DNA of 64,000 nucleotides from Candidatus Rokuibacteriota bacterium (GTDB lineage Bacteria > Methylomirabilota > Methylomirabilia > Rokubacteriales > CSP1-6): positions 1 to 64,000 of the forward strand of contig QHSX01000064.1 in assembly GCA_003221695.1 (NCBI GenBank), written 5' to 3'. A model generated the notes under the pieces. It worked only from the letters and a program-made list of their open reading frames with translations. It was not told where the DNA came from and made no database searches. Positions 17,856-28,000 of this stretch are shown one piece after another (the stretch's first letter is position 1; each line of letters opens with the position of its first letter). The translations under genes were made by a program, and so were the position numbers.

Positions 17856-18665
17856 GTGCTCGAGGTCCTCCTCAAGACGCTCGTCGCGCTGGGCCTCCTC
17901 GCGGTCGGCGCGGCCTACGCCCGCGGCTGGCGTCGGCTGCGCGCCGCCCGCGACGCCGCACCGCGCTGGCGGCTCGCGCTCTACGCGGCGGGCCTCGCCA
18001 CGATCGCCGTGGCGCTCCTCTCCCCCCTCGACGCGCTCGCGGCCGAGCGCTTCTCGGCCCACATGGGCCAGCACCTGCTGTTGACGATGGTCGCGGCGCC
18101 GCTCGTGGTCCTCGGCAACCCGCTGCCGTTCGTCCTGTGGGGCGCGCCGGCCGGCGCCAGGCGCGCGCTCGGGACGACGCTGCGCCGCCGCGCCCCGCTC
18201 CGAACGGCGCTGTCGGCGCTCACCTTCCTGCCCGTGGCCGGCATCCTCCATGTCACCGGCGTCTGGGTCTGGCACCTGCCGTTCATGTACGACGCCGCGG
18301 CCGAGCAGGAGCTGGTGCACGCCGTCGAGCACGCGACGTTCTTTGGGACGGCGATCCTCTTCTGGTGGCCGATCGTCCAGCCGGCGCCGCGGCTGCGCCC
18401 GCCGCCCCACCCCGGCTTCCAGATCCTGTACCTCCTGCTCGCCACCGCGCAGAACACGGCGCTGGGCATGCTGCTCGCCGTCCCCGAGCGCCCGTACTAC
18501 CCGTACTACGTGCGGAGGGCGGCGGCGCTCGGCATCAGCGCGGTGGACGATCAACTGCTCGGGGCCGGCCTCATGTGGAGCGGGGGGCACATGTACCTGC
18601 TCCCCATTCTCATGATCCTCTGGGGCCTCGCGCGCGACGCCGTCCGGGAGGAGGCCGGCGCGTAG
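17856..18665 (+). CDS. ctaG: Cytochrome c oxidase assembly factor CtaG (caa3-type)
   Basis: 269-residue membrane protein with about seven helices matching the caa3_CtaG family: 'FSAHMGQHLLLTMVAAPLVVLG' (in part), 'WVWHLPFMYDAA', 'LVHAVEHATFFGTAILFWWPI' (in part) and the C-terminal 'DQLLGAGLMWSGGHMYL'. Conserved histidines lie at helix ends, consistent with a role in delivering copper or maturing CuB in heme-copper oxidase. It starts with GTG 18 bases after the permease. No oxidase gene is nearby, so it is an orphan placed behind an amino-acid transporter. Confidence 0.9.
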   Translation: MLEVLLKTLVALGLLAVGAAYARGWRRLRAARDAAPRWRLALYAAGLATIAVALLSPLDALAAERFSAHMGQHLLLTMVAAPLVVLGNPLPFVLWGAPAGARRALGTTLRRRAPLRTALSALTFLPVAGILHVTGVWVWHLPFMYDAAAEQELVHAVEHATFFGTAILFWWPIVQPAPRLRPPPHPGFQILYLLLATAQNTALGMLLAVPERPYYPYYVRRAAALGISAVDDQLLGAGLMWSGGHMYLLPILMILWGLARDAVREEAGA

Positions 18666-18718
18666 GGCGGGTCCGGAGCCGTTCCATGGGCCCGCTCGCC
18701 ACACGGCGTGACAGTCCC

Positions 18719-18748
18719 TTGACAGTCACGCGTGGCGTCGTCTAGAGT
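18719..18748 (+). promoter_or_regulatory. Putative sigma-70 promoter of the symporter gene
   Basis: A consensus -35 box TTGACA (18719-18724) is followed after 18 bases by TAGAGT (18743-18748), a four-of-six match to the -10 box. It lies 74 bases before the symporter ATG in a 156-base gap, and is the only good promoter-like pair in that gap. Confidence 0.55.
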
Positions 18749-18821
18749 CCCGCGTGTCTCGCGGTCCGGGAGCCCGTCCTGGGCAACCCGCCTCCTGTGC
18801 GTGCAGTCAGGGGAGGGCACA

Positions 18822-20534
18822 ATGACTTCGCTCGACTGGGCGCTGGTCGTCGTCATCAACCTCGGCATCGTCATTTACGGCGTCTGGGTCATTAAGAGCA
18901 AGGACGAGAGCTTCGACTACTTCCTTGCCGCCAAGACGCTGCCCTGGTGGGCGGTCGGGCTGTCGGCCTTCGGCACCGCCGTGGACACCGGCGACTACGT
19001 GGCCGTGGCCGGCGGCGCCTACCGCTTCGGGATCTCTCAGCTCGCCTTCTGGTGGCTCGGCCTCGCGGTGGGCTGGTTCGTGCTGAGCTTCTTCGTGCTG
19101 AAGGCGATGTACCGCACGGGGATGTATACGAACGCGGAGTGGCTCGAGTTCCGCTTCGGGCCGATCACGCGCGTCCTCGCGGTGTTCATCAACATCCAGT
19201 CGCGGACCAACGTGCTCGGCAACATCTACTTCTCCATGTTCCTCGTGCTCAACATCGTGGCGGGGGTCCCTCGGGGGTGGTCGTGGGTGGTGGTCGTCCT
19301 CGTCGCGCTCACCGCGATCGCCTACATCGTGACGGGCGGCCTGCGCTCGGACGTCATCACGGACGTGATGCAGGCGGTGCCCATGGTGATCGGCTCCTTC
19401 GTGCTCGGCGGCGCCGTGTGGTGGAGCGTGGGCGGCTGGAGCGGGTTGACCGCGAAGCTCACCGCCATCGACCCGAAGCTCCCCGCGCAGCTCCTGCACG
19501 TCGGCGGGTACTCGCCCGGCGGCGTGCCGCCCACCGTGGTCGTCTTCGGGATGGTGATCGCCCTGATCGCCTACGCCACGATCAACCAGTACGAGGCGAT
19601 CAGGTTCCTGGGCGCGCGCTCGGAGTGGGACTACAAGATGGCGGCCGTGGTGGCGAGCGTGGTCACGTCCGCCACGCTCTGGTTCAACATCACGATGGGG
19701 CCGCTGGCGAGGGCCGACTTCCCCGATCTGAAGATCGTGGACCAGGCCTATCCCCTGATGATCACGAAGTACCTGCCCGCGGGCCTCATCGGCATCGTGG
19801 TGGCCGGGCTCGTCGCCGCCGGCTACTCCACCTTCGACTCCATCGGCATCGGCATCTCGAGCCTCTTCGTCCGCGACCTCTACGCCCGCTTCTTCGTGAA
19901 AAACGCGACGGACGCCCACTACACGCTGGTGGGGAAGCTCTCGGTGCCGTTCGTCATCGCCCTCGGCTTCGTGTACGTGCCGTTCCTGGGTGCGCCCGGG
20001 ATGTTCGCCTTCTACATCCGCCTGGCCGGGGCCATCTCGGTGCCGCTCATGACCGTGATGCTGATGGGCGTCTTCACGCGCGTGCATCGGGCCACGGGCT
20101 CGATCGGCCTCGTCGCGGGCCTTCTCTACGGGGTCTCGGCCATCGTCGCGGACTTCAACCGGTGGGGCTGGCCCACCTGGTACGTGAGCCCGTGGTGGGC
20201 GTACGTGTGGAACATCGTGATCCCGGCGTTGGTGATGGTCGCGGCCTCCGCGATCATCGACCGCGTGCGCGGTCCGGTGAAGGACGAGGAACTGCTGGGT
20301 CTCGTCTTCACCGGGCGCGAGGTGCCGCCGGCTCAGCTCCGGGACTCCATCGCGAAGCGACTCAAGGCGCTCGAGGGCACGTGGCTGCAGAAGACGCTGC
20401 GGGAGGCCCGACCGATGCCCAAGTACCCATTTCCGGTGCCGGCGGAAGGCTTGCCCTGGTACAAGTCGCCCGAGCGCTGGACGTGGGGCTACGTCGTCGT
20501 CGTCTGCTTCTTCCTCTTCTTCATCTTGTGGTGA
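18822..20534 (+). CDS. Sodium:solute symporter (SSS family)
   Basis: 570-residue membrane transporter with about 13 helices, coupling Na+ entry to uptake of an organic solute. It shows 'FFLAAKTLPWWAVGLSAFGT'-type helix 1-2 boundary (in part), the TGDYVAVAGGAY segment, and the later 'GLVAAGYSTFDSIGIGISSLFVRDLY' (in part), equivalent to the Na2 site region. The ATG at 18822 is preceded by GGGGAGGG; the frame is open a further 30 codons upstream without family similarity. The C-terminal tail (about 470-550) is long and charged before a last helix. The solute cannot be named. Confidence 0.9.
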   Translation: MTSLDWALVVVINLGIVIYGVWVIKSKDESFDYFLAAKTLPWWAVGLSAFGTAVDTGDYVAVAGGAYRFGISQLAFWWLGLAVGWFVLSFFVLKAMYRTGMYTNAEWLEFRFGPITRVLAVFINIQSRTNVLGNIYFSMFLVLNIVAGVPRGWSWVVVVLVALTAIAYIVTGGLRSDVITDVMQAVPMVIGSFVLGGAVWWSVGGWSGLTAKLTAIDPKLPAQLLHVGGYSPGGVPPTVVVFGMVIALIAYATINQYEAIRFLGARSEWDYKMAAVVASVVTSATLWFNITMGPLARADFPDLKIVDQAYPLMITKYLPAGLIGIVVAGLVAAGYSTFDSIGIGISSLFVRDLYARFFVKNATDAHYTLVGKLSVPFVIALGFVYVPFLGAPGMFAFYIRLAGAISVPLMTVMLMGVFTRVHRATGSIGLVAGLLYGVSAIVADFNRWGWPTWYVSPWWAYVWNIVIPALVMVAASAIIDRVRGPVKDEELLGLVFTGREVPPAQLRDSIAKRLKALEGTWLQKTLREARPMPKYPFPVPAEGLPWYKSPERWTWGYVVVVCFFLFFILW

Positions 20535-20540
20535 GGGCCC

Positions 20541-20735
20541 ATGGAAGCCAATGCGTTCCAGCTCCTCTACGGCACGGTCTTCCTCGCGATCGTCGGCGTC
20601 CTGGTGCTGCTCACGCTGGCGTACGGGGGCGGCCTCGCGTGGGTGAAGGTGCTGATCGGCGTGGGGCTCCTGGCGTTCAGCGCGTGGTTCGGCGTGCAGT
20701 ACCAGCGCGCGCGCGGCGTCCGGCGGCGCCGCTGA
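20541..20735 (+). CDS. Small membrane protein partner of the symporter
   Basis: 64 residues, two predicted helices (about 8-28 and 34-52) and a basic end RARGVRRRR. It starts 6 bases after the symporter stop. A short hydrophobic protein directly after an SSS transporter is common and is usually regarded as an accessory subunit. The fold is too small to classify further. Its stop abuts the stop of the convergent dioxygenase gene, leaving no room for a separate terminator. Confidence 0.7.
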   Translation: MEANAFQLLYGTVFLAIVGVLVLLTLAYGGGLAWVKVLIGVGLLAFSAWFGVQYQRARGVRRRR

Positions 20736-21566
20736 TCACTTGAAGCGGTCGATGCCGGTGCCGCGATAGAGGATCTGCGCCTGGCGTTTCATGATCGCGG
20801 CGTGACGCGCCAGGGCCTCCGGCGCGAGGTCGCGCGCCGGGGGCTCCTCGGGCTCGAAGTGATGGTACCCGTCCGTCCCGCGGACCAGCAACGCGCTGTC
20901 CCCCTCACCGGCCACCTGGCGGACCGACGTCGGGATGTAGCGGACGGCGAAGCCGATCCGACGGTCATCGGACCGGTTGGGCGGCGAGCTGTGGAACATC
21001 AGCACGTGATGGAGCGACATCTCGCCCGCACGGAGCAGGATGTCGACCGCTCGCCCCTCGTCCACCTCGACGGCGATCTCCTGACCGCGCGAGAGCAGGT
21101 TGCTCGGGGCGAAGGTGTCGCGGTGCGGGACCTGCGCGCGATGCGAGCCTGGCACCATGCGCATCGCGCCGTTCTCCACGGTGGCGTCCGTGAACGCCAC
21201 CCACGCCGTGACGATGTCGGGCTGGCTGAGGCCCCAGTAGGTCGCGTCCTGGTGCCAGGACACGTACGCCGGATCCCGCGCCTCCTTGATGAAGAAGCTC
21301 GAGCTCCAGCAGAGGAGGTTCGCCCCCAGGATGGCTTCGACGGCGTCGAGGATGACGGGATGCCGCACCAGCCGATCGAGCCACGTGAAGACCAGATGGG
21401 CCTTGTGCCGGAGCTCGCCGCGCAACGGGCCGCCCTGGAGGCGCTCGACCCCCTCCAGACGCAGCCGGACCTCGCGCGCCTCCGCGGCGGAGAGCACGCG
21501 AATCGGGAAGGCGAAGCCGTCGCGCTCGTACGCTGCCACCGCCGAGGACGAGAGACGCGTCCCCAT
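20736..21566 (-). CDS. Phytanoyl-CoA dioxygenase (PhyH)-family oxygenase
   Basis: 276-residue Fe(II)/2-oxoglutarate oxygenase. The facial triad is visible: H105 and D107 in SWHQDATYW, and the distal His in MFHSSPPN (H192). R203, in DDRRIGF, is the likely 2-oxoglutarate anchor. The family hydroxylates many small molecules and CoA esters; the substrate here is unknown. It is the last gene of a minus-strand run with a sugar ABC importer, 4 bases after a small beta-barrel protein, so the imported compound could be its substrate; that is inference. Confidence 0.88.
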   Translation of the reverse strand: MGTRLSSSAVAAYERDGFAFPIRVLSAAEAREVRLRLEGVERLQGGPLRGELRHKAHLVFTWLDRLVRHPVILDAVEAILGANLLCWSSSFFIKEARDPAYVSWHQDATYWGLSQPDIVTAWVAFTDATVENGAMRMVPGSHRAQVPHRDTFAPSNLLSRGQEIAVEVDEGRAVDILLRAGEMSLHHVLMFHSSPPNRSDDRRIGFAVRYIPTSVRQVAGEGDSALLVRGTDGYHHFEPEEPPARDLAPEALARHAAIMKRQAQILYRGTGIDRFK

Positions 21567-21570
21567 GACC

Positions 21571-21831
21571 TCAGCCCTTGAGCCGGAGCACGTCGTCGTG
21601 CTTGCGGACCCGCTCGCCGACCTTCAGCGCCACCTCGCTGCCACGCTCGGCCCGTTGCACCCCGCGGTGGTCCACCTCGAGCGACTCGACCGTCTGGATG
21701 ACGTCGGTCGTGTGACCGCGGATGCGGATCCTGTCGCCGACCTGGAGGGCGCCCTCGCCGAGGTTGATGGCCGCGACACCGATCTTCGCGTAGTAGTCCG
21801 TGACGGTGCCGACCTTCTCTTCCGTGGCCAT
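21571..21831 (-). CDS. EF-Tu-domain-II-like small beta-barrel protein
   Basis: 86 residues resembling domain II of translation factors and the C-terminal domain of U32 peptidases: 'KVGTVTDYYAKIGVAAINL', 'LQVGDRIRIRGHTTDVIQTVESLEVDH' (in part) and 'ALKVGERVRKHDDV'. No GTPase domain is present. Such proteins are annotated as translation elongation factor-like but have no established role. It sits between a sugar permease (21 bases upstream) and the dioxygenase, and is likely co-transcribed with both. Confidence 0.82.
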   Translation of the reverse strand: MATEEKVGTVTDYYAKIGVAAINLGEGALQVGDRIRIRGHTTDVIQTVESLEVDHRGVQRAERGSEVALKVGERVRKHDDVLRLKG

Positions 21832-21852
21832 GCGCGCCCCCCTGGGTGGCGG

Positions 21853-22698
21853 TTACTTCAAGGCGCCCGCCGTCAGGCCGGAGACGTAGTAGTCGAGGAA
21901 GAAGACGTACAGAATCACGATCGGGACCGAGCCGAGGACGGCGCCCGCCATGAGGGAGCCCCAGAAGTAGATGTCGCCACGGATCAGCTCGGTCGTAACC
22001 CCGACGCTCGCCGTGATCTGCTCCGAGGACGAGGTGAAGGTGAGTGCGTAGATGAACTCGTTCCAGGAGAGCGTGAAGGCGAAGAGCGCCGCGCAGACGA
22101 GCCCAGGCACGGCCATCGGCAGCACGATGCGCCAGAGCGCCTGGATGCGCGTGGCCCCGTCCACCAGGGCGCACTCCTCGACCTCCTTCGGCACCGTGCG
22201 GAAGTAACCGATCAGCAGCCACGTGCAGAACGGGACGAGGAACGTAGGGTACGTCAGGACGAGCGCCCACTTCGAGTCGGACAGGCCGAGCCACTGGACG
22301 ACCTGCGCCAGCGGCAGGAAGAGGAGCGAGGTCGGCACCAGGTAGGTGACGAAGATGCCGGTCCCCAAGCTCGCCACGCCGAAGAACTTGAGCCGCGCCA
22401 GCGCGTAGGCGGCGATGGTGCCGACGACCACGGAGATCCCCGTGGCGAGAAAGGCCACCATCAGGCTGTTCTTCGTCCACGTGAGAAACTCGGTGTCCCA
22501 GAGCAGCTTCGCGTAGTGCTCCAGCGTCGGCCCCTGCGTGATGACGAGCGGCACCGCGTAGCGGTCGTAGAGCTCGCGGTCCTGCTTCAGCGACGTCAGC
22601 GTCATGTGATAGAAGGGGAACAGCGCGAAGATCAGGAACGGCAGCAGCGCGACGTGGAGCATCAGCCGCTTGACGAAGGGCCGGCGCGACACCGTCAT
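21853..22698 (-). CDS. Sugar-type ABC transporter permease (MalG-like)
   Basis: 281-residue inner-membrane permease with six helices. The coupling loop contains 'EECALVDGATRIQALWRIVLPMAVPGL' (in part), the EAA motif of the CUT1 group, and 'YFRTVPKEVEE' precedes it as in MalG/UgpE. It follows the first permease after 3 bases. Binding protein and both permeases are present, but no ATPase is encoded in this run, so a shared MsmK-type ATPase elsewhere is likely. Confidence 0.92.
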   Translation of the reverse strand: MTVSRRPFVKRLMLHVALLPFLIFALFPFYHMTLTSLKQDRELYDRYAVPLVITQGPTLEHYAKLLWDTEFLTWTKNSLMVAFLATGISVVVGTIAAYALARLKFFGVASLGTGIFVTYLVPTSLLFLPLAQVVQWLGLSDSKWALVLTYPTFLVPFCTWLLIGYFRTVPKEVEECALVDGATRIQALWRIVLPMAVPGLVCAALFAFTLSWNEFIYALTFTSSSEQITASVGVTTELIRGDIYFWGSLMAGAVLGSVPIVILYVFFLDYYVSGLTAGALK

Positions 22699-22701
22699 GC
22701 G

Positions 22702-23643
22702 CTAGTACACCTGCTTCCGCACGAACCGCAGCTGCGCCCAGACGACGAAGACCAGCAGTGGGAAGAGGTAGAGGGAAATCGCCGCCCCCTCGCCGATCCG
22801 GCCGGTATCGATGCCCACCTGACGCGAGAGCGTGGCGAAGAGATGGGTGGCATTGATGGGGCCGCCGTGCGTCAGAATGTAGACGATGTTGAAGTCGCCG
22901 AAGGTGAAGATGGTCGAGAAGAGGACGACCACGGCGAGGACAGGCCTCAGCAGGGGCAGCGTGACGTGCCAGAACCGCGCGTTCGCGCCCGCACCGTCGG
23001 CCTCGGCGGCTTCGTAGAGCTCCTTCGGGATCGCGACGAGCCCCGCGAGGATGGTGATGGCGAAGAACGGCAGCCCCCGCCAGACGTTGACGGCGATGAC
23101 CGCACTCATGGCGTAGTAACGCTGGCCGAGCCAGTTCGGTCCCGGTGGGTCCACGATCCCGAGCGCGATGCCCGTCCAGTTCACCACGCTGTAGAGCGAG
23201 TTGAACATCCACCACCAGCCGAGCGTCGAGAGCGCGGTCGGAATCACCCACGGCAGGAGGACCGCCCCGCGGATCATGCGCTTGAACCAGAGCTGCTCGT
23301 TCAGCAGCAGCGCCAGGATGATGCCCAGCACGACCTTGAAGGCCACCGCGATGCTGGTGAAGACGAAGGCGTTCTGGAAGGTCTGGCGGAAGACGTCGCT
23401 GTCCCAGAGCGCGATGAAGTTGTGGAGACCCACCCAGCGGCTCGGGCGGCCGATGAACGCGTTGGACATGGAGAAATAGAGCGCCATGACGAAGGGATAC
23501 GCGACCAGCAGCACGAGGAGGAGCAGCGCCGGCGTGACGAACACCGGCCCGAGGATCGACTCGTGGTCGAGCCACTCGCGCACGCGCCCGGCGAGCCGCG
23601 GGCGGCCACGCGGCACCGGGAGATCGTCGGCCCTGACCGCCAT
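22702..23643 (-). CDS. Sugar-type ABC transporter permease (MalF/UgpA-like)
   Basis: 313-residue inner-membrane permease with an N-terminal extension and six helices. The coupling loop is 'ELYEAAEADGAGANARFWHVTLPLLRPVL' in part, the canonical CUT1 EAA loop. The start ATG lies one base after the TGA of the binding-protein gene, which implies coupling. With the MalG-like gene it should form the heterodimeric pore. Confidence 0.92.
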   Translation of the reverse strand: MAVRADDLPVPRGRPRLAGRVREWLDHESILGPVFVTPALLLLVLLVAYPFVMALYFSMSNAFIGRPSRWVGLHNFIALWDSDVFRQTFQNAFVFTSIAVAFKVVLGIILALLLNEQLWFKRMIRGAVLLPWVIPTALSTLGWWWMFNSLYSVVNWTGIALGIVDPPGPNWLGQRYYAMSAVIAVNVWRGLPFFAITILAGLVAIPKELYEAAEADGAGANARFWHVTLPLLRPVLAVVVLFSTIFTFGDFNIVYILTHGGPINATHLFATLSRQVGIDTGRIGEGAAISLYLFPLLVFVVWAQLRFVRKQVY

Positions 23644-23644
23644 G

Positions 23645-24925
23645 TCAGCCGGCGAGGATCTTCTTCATTTCGGTCTCGGCCCAGGCGATGGCGTCCTTGG
23701 GCGAGGTGCCGGTGACCGCCTTGGCGATCATGTTCGGCAGCAGATAGGTGTTGGTGATGAGCTGGACCTTGTCCGAGGGCGGCGCCGGCCAGCCATAGGT
23801 GTGATACTGGACCCCCTCGCCCCTGAGAGCGGCGTACTTGGGGTCGGTCCTGAGCACCGGGTGATCCTGGAGCTTCTCGTAGACGGGCAGATTGAACGCG
23901 TCGCCCGACATGATGTACTCGTCGTAGACCTCTCGCGTGCCGAGCAGGTACCGGATCCACTCCTTGGCGGGCTCGACGTTCTTCGAGAACTTCCAGATGG
24001 CGATGTGGCGCGGAGTGTCGGTCTCGTGGCGGCCGTGCGGCCCGCCGAGGCTCCGGTGGTGGTTGATGCCGTCGGCGGTGACCAGCTTCCGCTGCTTCGC
24101 CACGATATAGGCGCTGACGGGGTTGTGGATCCAGCCGGCCTTGCCCTGCTGGATCGACTCGTTGTTGCTGGCGTCCGACCACGACAGCACCTCGGGCTCC
24201 ATGCAATCGCGGAACATCTTCTTGTACCACTCGATCGTCTGGACGGTGGCCGGCGAGTTGATGCGCACGGTCTTGCCGTCCTTGTCCACCTCCATGCCGC
24301 CGAACGACCACAGCACCGGGCCGGCCGTGGAGATCGAGTCGTAGTTCTGGCTGATGGGAATCCCGACCGGATTCCCCATCTTCTTGAGCTCCTTGCCGAC
24401 CGTGTAGAGATCTTCCCAGGTGTCGGGGACCTTGAGGCTCGCCTTCTTGAACAGGTCCTCCCGGTAGGTCGCGACGAACATGGCGTGGTACTGGGGCACG
24501 GCGCGCCACGCCCCGTTGACGTGGGCGCCCTCGTACGCCGAGCCGATCGCCTTGCCGTGCTTCTTCTCGAGCTCGCCCACGACGTCCGAGACGTCCACGA
24601 GCTGGGGCTCGTAGAGCCACGGGAAGTGCATGCGCATCTCGACGAGGTCGTGGCCGGCCTGGGTCTGGACTTCGGAGGCGTACTTCTGCTGTTGCGGGCC
24701 CATGTGCGAGACGTGGTCGATCTTGAGCTTGATGCCGGTGTCCTTGGTGAAGCGCTGGCCGATCTCGGCCAGCTTCTTGTCCGAGGCCGGGGCGAAGTTG
24801 TTCCAGCAGAGGTACGAGATCTCCCGCTGCTGGCCCCGCGCCGGGGGCACGCGCGTCGCGAGGATGCCGGCGAGGCCTCCTCCCGCGGTCGTGGTCAGGA
24901 AACGGCGGCGGCTGATCGGCTCCAT
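23645..24925 (-). CDS. Extracellular solute-binding protein, Tat-type leader
   Basis: 426-residue SBP family 1 lipoprotein or periplasmic protein. The leader begins MEPISRRRFLTTTAGGGLAG, with a twin-arginine motif (RRRF) and hydrophobic stretch, so Tat export is likely. The mature protein has 'RFTKDTGIKLKIDHV' and a long alpha/beta body typical of maltose/glycerol-phosphate binding proteins. The ATG at 24925 is preceded by GGGAGGAG and gives the proper leader; an in-frame ATG 21 codons upstream would mask it. It heads the minus-strand transporter operon. Confidence 0.9.
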   Translation of the reverse strand: MEPISRRRFLTTTAGGGLAGILATRVPPARGQQREISYLCWNNFAPASDKKLAEIGQRFTKDTGIKLKIDHVSHMGPQQQKYASEVQTQAGHDLVEMRMHFPWLYEPQLVDVSDVVGELEKKHGKAIGSAYEGAHVNGAWRAVPQYHAMFVATYREDLFKKASLKVPDTWEDLYTVGKELKKMGNPVGIPISQNYDSISTAGPVLWSFGGMEVDKDGKTVRINSPATVQTIEWYKKMFRDCMEPEVLSWSDASNNESIQQGKAGWIHNPVSAYIVAKQRKLVTADGINHHRSLGGPHGRHETDTPRHIAIWKFSKNVEPAKEWIRYLLGTREVYDEYIMSGDAFNLPVYEKLQDHPVLRTDPKYAALRGEGVQYHTYGWPAPPSDKVQLITNTYLLPNMIAKAVTGTSPKDAIAWAETEMKKILAG

Positions 24926-24977
24926 GGCTCCTCCCTGTCTGGCGTTGGGGGGCCCGACGGTTCGAAACGGTGAAGGG

Positions 24978-25005
24978 AGTGTAGACAACGCGCGTCGGCT
25001 GTCAA
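24978..25005 (-). promoter_or_regulatory. Putative sigma-70 promoter of the sugar ABC operon
   Basis: On the minus strand a consensus TTGACA (25005-25000) and a TACACT -10 box (24983-24978) are separated by 16 bases. They lie 53 bases upstream of the binding-protein ATG. The match is strong for a genome of this GC content. Confidence 0.6.
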
Positions 25006-25018
25006 GGCGCGCCGCGGC

Positions 25019-28000
25019 TCACGCCGTCTCCTCGGGCGCGCCGATCGTGCGGGGGAACCGCTCCTCGAGGATGACGTAGAGCGTGGGGATGAGGACCAGC
25101 GTGAAGAAGGTCGAGACGAGCAGGCCGCCGATGACCGCGATGGCCAACGGCTGATTCGCCTCCGTGCCGACCCCGAAGGCGAGCGCCATCGGCAGGAGGC
25201 CGACGACGGTCGTGAGCGTGGTCATGAGGATGGGGCGCAGACGGATCCGGCCGGCCCGCGGGACCGCCACGCGCAAAGGCTCGCCGCGCCGGCGGCGTTC
25301 GTTGATGTACTCGACGAGGAGCACGCCGTTCGAGACCACGATTCCGACCATCATGATGATGCCCATGAACGACGTCGTCGAGAGCGTCGTGTTCGTCAGG
25401 TAGAGCGCCCAGAAGACGCCGATGAGCCCCATGGGCACCGAGAACATGATCGTGAACGGGTCCTTGAGTGACTTGAACTGCGACGCGAGCACCATGTACA
25501 CGAGGATGACCGCGAGGATCGAGGTGAAGTAGAGGCTCGCGAAGGACTCCCGCTGCTGCTCGGTCTGCCCACCGAGGCGCACCGTGAAACCGGCCGGCAG
25601 CGGAAGCCGACGGAACTTCGCCTCGAGCTCCTCCGAGATCGAGCCGAGGTCGCGGCCCACGGCGTTGGCGTTGATGCGGATCAGCCGCTGTGCGTACTTG
25701 CGCTCGATCTCGACGGGCCCCGTCGACTGGACGATGCTGGCGACCGTGGAGAGCAACACGGGCCGGTCGTTCACCGTGACGAACAGACGCGCGAGGTCGT
25801 CCGGCGTCTGGCGGTACGGCTCGTCGAGCTGGACGACCAGGTTGTATTGGTTACCCGTCCGCGGGTCGGTGAAGATCGACGGGTTGACGCTCGCGTTCGA
25901 GTTCAGCGAGAAGAGCGCCGCCTGGGCGATGTCGCGCTGCGAAAGCCCGGCCGAGGCCGCCTTCTCACGGTCGACGAGCAGCTCGAACTGGGGGTAGTTG
26001 GCGTCGCGACTGATGTTGACGTCGGCGATGCCCTCGGTGGCCTGCATCAGGCGGGCGACCTCGCGGGAGAGCGCGTCGGCGGTCGCGAGGTCGTAGCCGA
26101 GGATCTCGACCTGGATCGCCGTCTCCGACCCGAAGTTGATGACGCGCGAGACGAGGCCGCCCGCGACGAACTGGTAGCGCGTGCCCGGGAACTGGCCGGC
26201 GAACCGCGGCCGGAGCGCATTCACGATCTCGCGGTCGCTCCGCGTCCGCTTGTCCGCGGTCGAGAGGTAGACCTGGATCGTCGCGCTGTGGGGGCCGGTG
26301 TTACTGGTGAAGACCGCCGAGCGCCCCTGGGGGATGCCGACGTTCGTGACGACCGACGTCAGCTCCTCGGGGCGCAGCGTCGCCCGGATGATCGACTCCA
26401 TGCCCTTGACGATGCGCTCGGTCTCCTCGATCCGCGTGCCGATCGGCGCCTTGGCGTTGATGCGGAACTGCGCCTCGTCCGACGGGGGGAAGAACTCGGT
26501 GCCGATGAGCGGCTTGAGACCGAACCACGGCGCGAGGACGAGGAACATGCTCCCCGCAAACGCCACGGCGACCCAGCCCACGACGAGGCCGCGACGGCCG
26601 AGCGCCCACTCGAGGAGGCGCTGGTAGAGCGTCTCCATGCCGTCGAAGAAGCGCTGCGAGAGCCGGAAGACGCGGTCCTTGACGCGCCGGGAGGCGGGGT
26701 CGACCGGGTGCTCCGGCCGCAACACCCGGAGCGCCAGGAGCGGCGTCACCGTCCGCGACACGAGGAACGAGGCGAAGAGCGAGATCGAGATCGTGAACGT
26801 GAGCGGAATGAAGAGGAGCTTGATCTGCCCTTCGAGGAACACCGTCGGCACGAAGACGATGATCGTCGTGATCGTCGCGGCGAAGATCGGCATGGCCACC
26901 TCGCGCGCGGCGTCGAGGACGGCCTTGCGGCGCGGCGTGTCCGGGATGTTCAGGTGGCGGTTGATGTTCTCGAGCTCGACGATCGAGTCGTCGACGAGCC
27001 GGCCCACGGCCAGCGCGAGCCCCCCGAGGGTGAACACGTTGAGCGTCTGGCCGAGGAAATACATGCAGATGAACGAGAGCAGGATCGAGAGCGGGATCGC
27101 GATCGAGATGATCAGCGTCGAGGTGAACGACCGGAGGAAGATCAGGATGACGACGAAGGCCAGGGCCGAGCCCTGCATGGCCTCGTGCCAGAGGCTCTCG
27201 ATGGCCTGGCGGATGTAGATCGACTGGTCGAACGTGACGCCGACCCTCACCCCCGGCGGGACACCGGTCACCTTCGGCAGGAGCTCTCGCACCTGGTCCA
27301 CGACGGCGATCGTGTTCGCCCCGGGCTGCTTGTTCACCCGCATGAAGACGCCGCGATGACCGTCGATGCGGACGACCGCCGTCTGGGTCTCGTGGGAGTC
27401 GACGACGTGGCCGACGTCCTTCACGTGGATCGGCGTGCCGCTCGGCCCGGCCCGCTGAATGACGATGTCCTCCATCGGCTGGACGACCTTGAACTGGTTG
27501 TTCGTGTAGATGTTGTAGTCGAGGCGGCCGACCTTGATGTCGCCTGCGGGAAGGAGGAAGTTCGCCTCGTTGACCGCCCGGACGACGTCGATGACCGAGA
27601 GCCGCTTGGCGTAGAGCTGGTCGCGGTTCAGGTTCACCGTGATCTGACGCACCCTGCCGCCGTCCACCGACGCCGACGCGACCCCGCCCAGCCGCTCGAG
27701 CTGGGGCTCGATCGTGTTGTAGGCGAGGTCGTAGAGTTGTCGCTCGTCGAGGTCGCCCCCCGAGACCGTGACGAGGCAGACCGGGATGTTCGAGAGGTCG
27801 AAGCGCACGATGAACGGCTGCTTGATCCCCGTGGGCAGCGAGTTGAGGATCTGCTGGATCCGCTGGATCACCTCGGTCTGGCCGTTGTTGACGTCGGCGC
27901 CCCAGTTCATCCAGAGCCGCACCGTCGAGAGGCCCTGCCGCGATTTCGACTCGACGAACTTGACGTCGCTGACGGCGCTGACGGCCTTCTCGATCGGGTA

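Noticed and set aside
15552-18704. A 1050-codon open frame on the minus strand across the amino-acid transporter and CtaG genes
   Set aside because: It is the mirror of real genes in a GC-rich genome: Arg/Asp/Glu-rich, low complexity, no domain, while the plus strand holds complete recognisable proteins with good starts.
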